This document shows, in pieces, positions 55,469 through 64,000 of a DNA stretch of 64,000 nt. The position numbers and the translations under genes are program-made. A model generated the notes under the pieces. That model was not told the origin of the DNA. It made no database searches and worked only from the letters and a program-made list of their open reading frames with translations. The stretch comes from Megalonaias nervosa (Eukaryota; Mollusca; Bivalvia; Unionida; Unionidae). The stretch lies in assembly GCA_016617855.1 (NCBI GenBank), contig JAECUM010017308.1, positions 1-64,000 on the forward strand, given 5' to 3'. The stretch's first letter is position 1, and the number at the start of each line of letters is the position of its first letter.

Positions 55469-55786
55469 GACCGCTCCGGTGACCTAAGTGATCAGAGCAT
55501 CTACCTCGGATGCGGGAGGTCACGGGTTCAAACTCCAGCCAAGTCATACCAAAGACTTATAAAAATGGTATTAGCAGCTGCCGCGCTTGGTGCTCAGCAT
55601 TAAGAGGTTAGTGCTAGGACTTGGCTGCCAAGTGTCAGGAAAATGTGACTGGGTGGGGCATGATGCTACATGTCTGCGGCATGATACCCTAGTGATAGAC
55701 ATCACTATAAACAGCCACACTTAAGACATCATAGTGATGTGACTGAAAAATTGTTAAAGCTATGTTAAAATCCAAGTCACACACAT
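55469..55786 (+). mobile_element. Bivalve-type tRNA-derived SINE, full length
   Basis: The tRNA-like head has a B box GGGTTCAAACTCC. The central body includes AAGTCATACCAAAGACTTAT and CTCAGCATTAAGAGG and GTGACTGGGTGGGGCATGAT, which I recall from a widespread bivalve SINE family. It is flanked by ACATGGCTAATT at 55457-55468 and 55787-55798, a 12-bp target-site duplication, so both ends are exact. This is the best clue to the host group. Confidence 0.8.
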
Positions 55787-56144
55787 ACATGGCTAATTAT
55801 TGTCCTTTGATTGTATGTTATAAATATCGGTTGGCTATGAACTTAGAATATTCTAGAAACAGATTTGTTTACAATTTGATTAGAATTTTCCATTAGAATG
55901 ACTCACCTGTAGGTCTAATAAGAATATGTATAAATATGGACTTGGTAAACAAATAATTCAGTCCATTCTTAAGACCAAGCTGTGGGAATCCTTTACAATT
56001 GTGTTGATTCGAGAGGAATTATTTATTAAAATTTTCATTGGAATTACAAAGTGCTCACTGACTTTGGATTAACACGTTCGTTTGGAATTATTGTGAACTC
56101 ATTCAAAGACATTCTTGGTTGCATAAGTATGTTACCAGCAAGCA

Positions 56145-56835
56145 TTCATGATGTCATCTAATGTCAAGAACTTTGTTTCAAACCCTACCCAGCATGGGTT
56201 ACAGTCTATGAAAAGGGACAAGTTGCTTGAGCTTGTCAAGCATTATGACCATTTGAAGCAAACGCATCTTTAACAAATCATTAAATAAAGAATATTTTGA
56301 TTTAGCAATTGACAAGAAAGGAAATTTTTTATATTAGTGCTTTGGGTTTCATTGGTAATTCTGTCTCAGGTTTTGATAGGAAATTAGAGGAATTACAGCT
56401 ACAGACCAGATGGAATTAAGAAAGCTTCAGCTTCTGAAGGAAATGATGGAAATGCAGATTCAGAGAGATGAAAAGGTGAGGGAAATACAAATATGGGGGG
56501 GGGAGGATGCAGATGCAGAGAAAAGAAAGGGAAATGCAATATAGATTAAAATATTAGAACTGGAAGGCAGATCACTCACCCCCACCCCCACCCCCCATCC
56601 CCCCTTTACACACAATTTCAGGTTTTGATTTCACCAAAAATAAAATCACCTTTTCTGGAAAAAGAAGTAGATAAATACTTTTTTCACTTTGAGGAAATTG
56701 CTAAAAACTTTAAAATAGTAAAGAGAGCAGTGGACTTCGTTGTTACAAAGTGTACTTATTGGTAGAGCTTGTGAAGTCTTCATTTCACTGTCACTACGAT
56801 AAAGTGCAGCCTTGTTAATGTTCCTCTCCATTATG
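56145..56835 (+). pseudogene. Gag remnant of the retroelement
   Basis: In broken frames the text resembles metazoan gypsy Gag: an N-terminal segment starting near ATGATGTCATCTAATGTCAA, a helical KLLELVKHYD-like part, and a later EKEVDKYFFHFEEIAKNF segment near 56660-56715, a Gag phrase I recognise. A G-rich run at 56495 and a CCCCCACCCCCACCCCCCAT-type run at 56580-56600 interrupt it. Not translatable as it stands. Confidence 0.6.
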
Positions 56836-56840
56836 CCAGT

Positions 56841-57323
56841 TTGGCATTAGACTTAGAATCTGGACCCGTGACTGTTAGAGCAATGACTTTTTCACATATA
56901 GAGGGTATTCTTTTACAACTAGGCAATGACCTAGCTGGAGAAATGGTCGTGGTTAATCCACTAGTTACTGACAAGGCTTATATGGATCTAAATGTTGATC
57001 CTATTGAAGGTGATATCCCCGATTTGTATCCAGTTTGTGCAGATACCAACACTACGGCAATGAGAGGTCTTGAGAATGATGTTGATCAGGAAGTTATTCC
57101 TTTTGATGACACATGTATGGGGCAGTCTTTTGTTGAGGTCACCTTTGTTCCTGGTTTTGATCAGTCAAAAGGTATTGATAACGGTGATCCTCTTTTTGCT
57201 ACACATTCTCTGTTTCTAATCAGGGTGACTAAAGATAATCATTCATTGTTGAACTGGAACAAAATCTTGAGATCTGTTTGTTTCAGGGGGCTATTAGTGA
57301 AACAGAAGCCACGCATGGCCTAG
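56841..57323 (+). pseudogene. Protease-linker region of the retroelement
   Basis: An open stretch of about 160 codons has GPVTVRAMTFSHIEGILLQL, GNDLAGEMVVVNPLVTDKAY and DPIEGDIPDLYPVCA. These resemble the region after the aspartic protease in a common metazoan gypsy group. The frame then gives way to the integrase frame at about 57260-57280. Confidence 0.6.
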
Positions 57324-58520
57324 TTTGTTATTGCGTGAAAAATGGAGTCCTTGTGAGAAAATGGAGACCATCTGAGGTACCCGCCGGTGACGAGTGGTCG
57401 ATGAGCAATCAAGTTGTTCCGAGGTCATATAGACAGGAAATTCTAAGTCTATTCCATGGACGTCTACTTGCTAGTCATTTAGGAGTCAATACGACCTATC
57501 ACAAGATCTTTAATAATTTTTATGGGCCGAAAATTAAAAGTGATGTTTGCAAATACTCTAGATCGTGTCACACTTGTCACATAGTAAGAAAACCCAATCA
57601 GTAGATACCTAAGGCTTATCTGCAACCTATTCCTGCATCTCACTAACCATTTAACGAAATAATGGTAGACCGTTTACGGTTCCTTACCTAAGACCAATTC
57701 AGGCAACCAATACATGTTGACCATAATGTTTGCGTCCACAAGATTCCTAGAGGCAATTCCTTTGAGTACTATTAAAACTAAAACTCTAGTTAAAGCTTTG
57801 AAGTTAGTTTTGTTTTGTTTGTTTTTGTGTTTGTTTGAATACTTTTTTGGCCTTCTTAAATCTGTCCAATCTGATAAAGCAGCATATTTTATTTCTGGAA
57901 TTTTCCAGCAAGTTTTGCATGAATTAGGCATCCAACAATTTAAGTCTTCTGCCTATCACCCTAAAGGAAATGGGCTTTATTAAGATTTCATCAAACATTG
58001 AGATATATGATTCTGTCATATTGCTTTGATAAAAGAAAAGATTGGGACGAAGGTGTTCATTTACTGTTGGTTGTGTTAGGGTATCGGTTCAAGAATCATT
58101 GGGTTTTAGTCTATTTGAACTAGTTTTTGGATATAATGTCTGTGAACCATTGAAGTTATTAATAAAAACATCTTTCAAATGAAGATGATTAATCTCTTTG
58201 GCGATGTCTCTGATTTCAAATATAAGTTGTCAAAGGCTCGTGAAGTAGCAAGAACTAATCGTCACTCTAGTCAGTAAACAATGAAGTTAAGGTATAACAG
58301 AAATATACAGGAAATGAGTTTTCAGTCTGGTGATGAAGTCTTTGTTTTCTTGCCCATACCTCATAATCCTCTTCGGGATAAATTTTATGATCTTTTACAA
58401 TTAAAAAGAAAATCGGTGACTTAAATTATATCATTAACACTCCTGGGAGGCTGAAACAGAAACAACGTTGTCATAGAAATATGTTAAAAAGTATTTTGAT
58501 ATAGTAGAGATTTGTAAGTA
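57278..58520 (+). pseudogene. Integrase remnant of the retroelement
   Basis: The zinc-binding domain is visible at 57278-57604: HGRLLASHLGVNTTYHKI with a later CHTCHIVRKPNQ. The rve core is partly open at 57714-57983 (STRFLEAIPL, VQSDKAAYF, SSAYHP) with an inserted T-rich stretch near 57805-57845. The C-terminal part near 58270-58500 is in further frames. The reader should treat it as a fossil. Confidence 0.7.
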
Positions 58521-59629
58521 TGAATACATCCCTGACCCGGGATTATACTTAATACAAATAAATAAATAAATAAAGCTTCCTGTGTTACTTTTATAAGTCG
58601 TGTAAGATGGTTTTTAAATAAACATTTCAGAATTGAAATACATATTTATTTTCAGTCTTAATGAATTAATGTGATGGTGGCGTAATTCTCTCGACACACA
58701 TACTCTGACAGAAAAAAATACAACTAACCAAGATTATTCAGGATGACACGCACCAAGTTTTCATATATAAAGTCATGTTGGTGTAGTATTGCTGATTGCT
58801 TTAAAAAAATAAGCAGGTTTAGTGCATGGTTTCTTTACCTGTCGTTCTGTAAATTAACGAAATATTTATCTGATTAGGAAGGTTGTGTTACGTTTCATTG
58901 ACGGATAGGATCACGGGTAAGGTAACAACAGCGGTCCTCGGCAAACTAGATCCTGATGATTTATCTTTCAGATTACAAACATGAAAGCTATCACCGAAAA
59001 AAAAAACACGAAGAAAATATATTAGGACATAGAAAATTACTATGATATTGGTTTCGATTTGTTGAAATGTCGATATTAATAAGATTGGGCGTAAAAAGAT
59101 GAAGAAGACGCTGATATCCATCCAAGCGTTTTGAGACCATGTTTTGCTGTCTGACCCACAAGATTTTCATCTTTAGTAATGCCATTTTGGGGCACTTTGT
59201 TATGATAGAACTATGTCAAGATTTGGTAAATGTGTGGCGCTTCCTTTAAATTTGCCCTCAAGGCCAATAGGTGAAATTTATTAAGCACAAGTCCAACTTG
59301 TTTCGCCAGGAATACATGTATCAAGGAAATACATTAATAAAGCTTAAGTTTCCATTTATCATTTTTATCGTTTTGACTGGCATTATCAGTCTAGAGTTGC
59401 TTTTACATTGGTAGACACTTTAAAGATTGTAGTATTTTCATCTTGAAGTTAAAAAATTAATGATGACCAGTATTATATCTGAGATTGAGTAATATAAATA
59501 AAATAAAACCAAGGGTTGCAAGAACAAATTTTCACATGATTTTGATTATGTATGCTGTATGAAACAAAAATGGATTAAAAAGATAGCATTTATTCAGATA
59601 AGTTTGTCATTTTATTAATGAGAAGTCTG
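58521..59629. other. Host DNA without recognisable features
   Basis: A short AAAT microsatellite at 58555-58573 follows the retroelement. The rest is AT-rich, and no exon, RNA gene or mobile element was recognised. Confidence 0.5.
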
Positions 59630-60365
59630 TTTGGTGCAACTGTATGCAGTATTTGATGTAACACCTGTACTGAGTAAACTGTATACAGTATTTGATGTAG
59701 CACCTGTTCAGAGGAAACTGCATCCACATGTACTGAGTACGATGTGTACTGTATTTGATATAACACCTGTACTAAGCAATCTGTATACTGTATTTGATAC
59801 CTGTTCGGAGTAAACTGCATACAGTGTTTGATGTAACACCTGTACTAAGTAAACAGCATACTACATTTGATGTAGCACCTGTACTAAGGAAACTGTATAC
59901 TGTATTTGATGTAGCACCTGTTCAGTGTAGACTGTATACAGTGTTTGATGTAACACCTGTACTGAGAACACTCCATACTATATTTGATGTAGCACCTGTA
60001 CTAAGAAAACTGTATACTGTATTTGATGTAACACCTGTTCAGTGTAGACTGTATACAGTGTTTGATGTAACACCTGTACTGAGTACATTGCATACTATAT
60101 TTGATGTAGCACCTGTACTAAGGCATATACTGTATTTGATGTAGCACCTGTTCAGTGTAAACTGTATACCGTGTTTGATGTAACACCTGTACTGAGTAAA
60201 CTGCATACTATATTTGATGTAGCACCTGTACTAAGGAAACTGTATGCTGTATTTGATGTAGCACCTGTTCAGTGTAAACTGCATACAGTATTTGATGTAA
60301 CAACTCTACTGAGTACACTGTGTACTGTATTTGATGTAATACCTGTATTGAGTAAACTGCATACC
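59630..60365. repeat. 39-bp minisatellite (about 18 units)
   Basis: The unit is close to TATTTGATGTAGCACCTGTA followed by CTAAGGAAACTGTATACTG. Two unit types alternate (GTAACACCTGTACTGAG and GTAGCACCTGTTCAGTG), suggesting a higher-order 78- or 117-bp period. Because 39 is a multiple of three, frames stay open on both strands (13-residue repeats such as YTVFDVAPVLRKL). The units vary at synonymous and non-synonymous sites alike, so coding is not supported. Confidence 0.88.
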
Positions 60366-60972
60366 AATTTAATCTTACATGCTTAATCTGACATTCAATA
60401 CAGCTGTTCAAACCTTACTTCTGTATCACACTCCTAGATTCGATATATTTAAGTGTCTTCTTTGACGTCCATGATTTGTTTGGTTTTTTTTAGATGCAGT
60501 GAATGAAACATTTATAAATCCCAATTCGGTTTGAATTTCATTCATACAGTAAAACTACCAATGCTTAGAAATCGTAAAAAGGTGCATGTCATAAATACAA
60601 AACCACATTAAAGTTTTGATTTGATTTGGAAGAAATCATTAATTTCGTATGACTTAACGAATATTTCTCGGCCTTATAACAACGACATATACCTACCTCA
60701 TTCCACCAACTCCGGATAAAACATGCATGCAGTTTTGTCCATGTATTGTGAGCTGTCAATTGAAGGTTCATTCTTTCTCGCGGTTTGATTGCATCCATTA
60801 AATAACTTGTAAGATTCGTTTCGTTAGGCCGATTAATTTGTAATTTGGTGGTAAGTTTCAAGAAAATCACGATGTGTTAGGCAGAATTTAGCAATTTCCT
60901 CAATCCCACTACGCATGTTCAGATGAGGGCATATGCACTTAACAATCTATAATGTGTTTGGTAAGGTATGTG
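60366..60972. other. Host DNA without recognisable features
   Basis: Nothing beyond short chance open frames. GGTAAGGTATG at its end is the left target-site duplication of the next SINE. Confidence 0.5.
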
Positions 60973-61225
60973 GTTGTTGTTGTTGTTGTGGGGCTTAACG
61001 CCATTTTTCAGCACACGATAGGCTATACATGGCGGCCAGTATTAATGGTGGAGGAAGAAACCGGGAAATCCCAGGAAAGATCCACCGACCCACGAGAAGC
61101 TACTGGCAAGCTTTCTCACATATCCACATTCGCCGAATCCTAGACTCGAACCCACGCAGACAGAGGTGAGATGGCAGTGATCCGTAACGGAGAGCGCTTT
61201 AGACTACTCGGCCACTCGGGGCCCC
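60973..61225 (-). mobile_element. tRNA-Leu-like SINE, copy 3
   Basis: Same family and orientation as the copies at 35082 and 46887. TGGTAAGGTATGTGG precedes it and TGGTAAGGTATGCGG follows it, a clear target-site duplication. The B-box region on the minus strand reads GGTTCGAGTC. Confidence 0.85.
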
Positions 61226-62199
61226 TGGTAAGGTATGCGGTAAGGCATAAATAAGTATTATGTTGAATACGTTATTGGAACATAACCTGTTTCCCCGTCC
61301 TCCACAAAAAGTAATATAATCTGTCACCTCATCATTAGCACATTTTTAATTTAATTATGTTTCAGCAGTATGTGTAAACAAAAAACAATTTTAAACTATG
61401 CTTATAAGTGTTCGAACAACAACCCCTGTACCAGCTAGGAAAACTGCCTTAATAATGTGGATAACTAAAACAAAACTGCCTTAAAAATGCAGAAAAAGCC
61501 AAGCAACAGATACTGCTTTGCCAGTCTGTCAGTGGCGTGATGCAAGAGACTACATTAGACGCGCTTAATTACTTTGAGAACAAGAAGCGGACAGGTGCTG
61601 GGGATATTTCCTGTCATTAGATGAATAGAGAGGAAGGTTATATATTCATAACCTTTATTCTTAGCTCAGGTAAATACAAATTTCATGATTGCCTTAGTAC
61701 ATGACTTATTCTGAAGCACCTGCAACCAAGTACACTATCCACAATAGCCAAGAGGCTGGACCATCAAAACACGTAACAGAGAAGGAAATGAAGGAAATTC
61801 AGGAAGCCCTTCAAGAAATCAACTAGGAAAGACAACAAACAACAACCAAAACCTACTATGAAAGACCCGAGTATGAACAAGTAGCACAAGCAGCGAAAGG
61901 CAAGCACTCAGTAGTAGATGTATATGAGGTTTTATGCCAAAGAGGTTTTTAGGCCAGAAACCCTCACCCCCTCAAAAATAAATATATTCTGACATTTTTT
62001 CACCACCTCAGAGACCCCTCTCTCTCAAAAAACCACCTTTCTACAAATTTTTATCTCAGAAAATGATGAAATTTTGAAACCCAAAGGGGATTCTAGACCA
62101 GAACCCTCACCCCCCTAAATTTTGGAGAGATGAGGTTAGTGAGATGACCCAATGACATTTATTGACAACATGGTTGATAACGATATTTCTAAAGCTGTA
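61226..62199. other. Unassigned stretch before the second Polinton fragment
   Basis: A frame from 61701 runs 41 codons to TAG and then about 38 more open codons. It has a protein-like composition (EKEMKEIQEALQEIN; YYERPEYEQVAQAAKGKHS) but no recognised family. A repeated phrase, TAGGCCAGAAACCCTCACCCC at 61949-61970 and TAGACCAGAACCCTCACCCC at 62095-62114, is also present. Confidence 0.35.
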
Positions 62200-62339
62200 C
62201 ATAATTAAACATCTACTACTGTTGTAACCCATATTTTATGATAATCTTTTTCATATCTGCTGACTCTCATTGGCAGAATATCTGTTAACATACTGTCAAT
62301 AATACGAAACTCGTATTAAATCGTCCATATCATATTTTA

Positions 62340-62797
62340 TACCACGCAAATAAGATCGTTTCTGATCAAGTAATTTTTTATAGGTGATACTTGCTGTTTT
62401 ACAAACGTTTTTTTAAGTTGCAAGTCGAGGTTCAATTTTTTTACACGCTGTTGCAAGAGAAACACCAACACCGGATATTATTAACAAAAACGGATTTAAT
62501 GATGGTCCACTTGAAATTATACCAGAGCTTGTCATTAGCAGTGGTAAATATGATATCACTCGAAGTATTCTGTTATAGCATTTGTAACATTTTTTCACAC
62601 ACCAAAGTTTTTTTATGATAATATCTGTAATATTGTATTAGAGCGTCCACATCTTGTTTTGGAATTTTATCTGAAATATGATTAGAATCAACTATACTTT
62701 TTTCATTATATAATATTTGTTTACAGATTTTATACAATATTAAAAACTCTAGTGCCAGCCCCTGTGTTTGATTTATTATACTTAATGACGTTGTCAT
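62340..62797 (-). pseudogene. Decayed membrane-protein gene of the second Polinton
   Basis: The start codon at 62797 lies a few bases after the end of the fibre-like gene, as in the complete element. The first frame gives 74 residues. Another frame carries a hydrophobic stretch (SSGPSLNPFLLIISGVGVSL) typical of this gene type. A third carries a polar helical tail. At least two frameshifts separate them, so it is not translatable as read. The hydrophobic centre and the position match the gene at 6630-7103. Confidence 0.6.
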
Positions 62798-62804
62798 TTA
62801 ATTA

Positions 62805-63957
62805 AGTAATTAATTGAGGAATTTCAGCTACGAATTCCAGACACCACCAATAACGTCTCGGGGGCATTTCCGTTCATGTCAACGTAAATGTTTCTTTGGT
62901 GTTCTTATTTAGCATTACCAGTAGAGGATTATAATGTACATTCGGTGATGATGAAGTGGCCGCAGTAATTTCCAAACTGTACATGGACAGCCTGTATAAC
63001 CGAGTTACTTCTGCGGTATGTTCGAGAGTGTTATCGCGCGGTGTCTATGTTGATGATCCTGATGCAACTGTGTACACGATATTGTTAATTTGTTTGTGAG
63101 GAATTTTAACAAGATTAGTTATTTGAATGATATTAGGGATTCCACTAAAAATATCATTTAGTTTTATGTTAATTTCAGCAAGTTTAATATCTATAACCAC
63201 TGGATTACCAAAAAATTCATACACAGATTTGTTAATATTTCTACGAAAATTCAAGAATGTTTGTACGTGATTGGAAAAATCAGTTCTTAATTCGTTAATT
63301 CCATCGTTTATTAGAATATTAATATCGTCGACGTATTTTTCTTTTACAGCGTCAAAATCTAATTCTGGTGTTCTGAGATCATTAATACCATTATTATTCA
63401 TATTGAGAAATGCACGCATTATACCACCGCGCACTAACACATACTTAGATTCTTGATCGTCGACGTATTTTTTTGTTGCTGCGTCTGATTCTGTGGCTGG
63501 GTCTCCAAGGTATATAATTTTATTCTTGTTCATGATAATATTACCTATAACTGTCCCACCGATTTTATCAAGTTTGTTATCATCAACATACTTCAACTGC
63601 AAATAACTTACTGCTTGTGTTTGATTTAAGTTTGCTGGTGGATACCCGGTCTTTAAATTTATAATTTTTTTTTCCTGATATATCTAAGTTACCGCTTAAA
63701 GTTCCACCAGATTTATCTAGTTTATTATTGTCGACTAATTTAAGTTGTGCATAACTAACAGCTTGTGTGTTATTAACATTTATTGGTGGATATGAAGTTT
63801 CTAAATCTAGTACTCGTTGATCTGACATAAACAGGTTTCCTGTCATTGTGTCGCCGGATTTTTTCAGATATCCCGATAAATCAACCTTACCGTCTGTTAA
63901 TGTACTTACAGCTGATGAATCTCCTACTAATGTTCCAAATTTTGTATAATAGCTCAT
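62805..63957 (-). pseudogene. Decayed fibre-like gene of the second Polinton
   Basis: The frame from 63957 gives an N-terminal region with repeats such as SGDTMTGNLFMSDQRVLDLE and SGGTLSGNLDIS, then shifts at an A9 run (near 63661-63669, T9 on the plus strand). The next frame (to 63045) has GNIIMNKNKIIYLGDP, SDAATKKYVDDQESKYV and VRGGIMRAFLNMNNNGIN, which closely parallel the fibre-like gene at 5505-6620. Beyond 63060 the C-terminal part continues in broken frames to about 62805. It has a longer repeated shaft at its N-terminus than the first element. It is probably a receptor-binding spike in life, inactive here. Confidence 0.78.
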
Positions 63958-64000
63958 TATTTATTTATTGTCAGACAATTTTTTTTATATATAACATAAA

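Larger units (their letters stand above)
56145..58520 (+). mobile_element. Decayed Ty3/gypsy-type retroelement (gag, protease region, integrase)
   Basis: Fragments in several frames, in the order gag, protease region, integrase. The integrase zinc-binding (H2C2) segment is clear at 57278-57604, the rve core follows at 57714-57983, and an integrase C-terminal segment ends near 58500. No reverse transcriptase or RNase H is visible between protease region and integrase. Many stops and frameshifts mark it as an old copy. No long terminal repeats were identified by eye. Confidence 0.75.
62200..64000 (-). mobile_element. Fragment of a second, decayed Polinton
   Basis: The minus strand carries, in order, a fibre-like gene (63957 leftward) and a membrane-protein-like gene (62797 leftward), matching 5505-7103 of the complete element. 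Both are frameshifted. No terminal repeat or penton-like gene is visible to the left, so it appears truncated there. It continues past the window edge. The left boundary is uncertain. Confidence 0.75.

Overview
The window looks like nuclear DNA of a marine invertebrate, most likely a mollusc and probably a bivalve. It is AT-rich and gene-poor, with split zinc-finger genes that have clear intron borders, many microsatellites and minisatellites, several foldback (MITE-like) elements, and tRNA-derived SINEs. One SINE (about 55469-55786) has a body I recognise as a bivalve-type family. No database was searched; organism and family calls rest on recall of motifs.

The outstanding object is a virus-like mobile element of the Polinton/Maverick (adintovirus-like) group at 1247-17674, 16,428 bp long. 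It has 184-bp terminal inverted repeats that differ at one position, and an exact 5-bp flanking duplication GATGC. Left to right it carries: two small structural-looking ORFs (one Gln-rich), a possible minor virion protein, a double-jelly-roll-type major capsid protein, a hydrophobic pX-like core protein, an adenain-like cysteine protease, a fibre-like protein broken by one amber codon, a membrane protein, and a penton-like minor capsid protein. Then comes a 1.3-kb non-coding block with a MITE and hairpins, a small unknown protein, and a palindrome. The right third holds a leftward HNH homing endonuclease, a leftward Cys-rich protein, a 1123-residue PolB-like/SF1 helicase/HNH fusion, a leftward DDE integrase (frameshifted near its end), a leftward zinc-ribbon/phospholipase A2 protein, and a rightward packaging ATPase. 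Together this is a nearly complete morphogenesis, packaging, integration and replication set. The usual Polinton polymerase is replaced by the unusual triple fusion.

A second, more decayed relative enters at the right edge (about 62200-64000, minus strand). It keeps the same order, fibre then membrane protein.

Between them is host DNA. A zinc-finger gene is present twice about 20.6 kb apart: a small exon (25926-26063; 46502-46639) and a terminal exon with nine C2H2-type fingers (28734-30696, frameshifted; 49385-51399, open). The rest is intron or intergenic DNA with three copies of a tRNA-Leu-like SINE, other SINEs, four further MITE-like elements, three minisatellites, and a decayed Ty3/gypsy-type retroelement (about 56145-58520) with gag, protease-region and integrase remnants but no visible reverse transcriptase.
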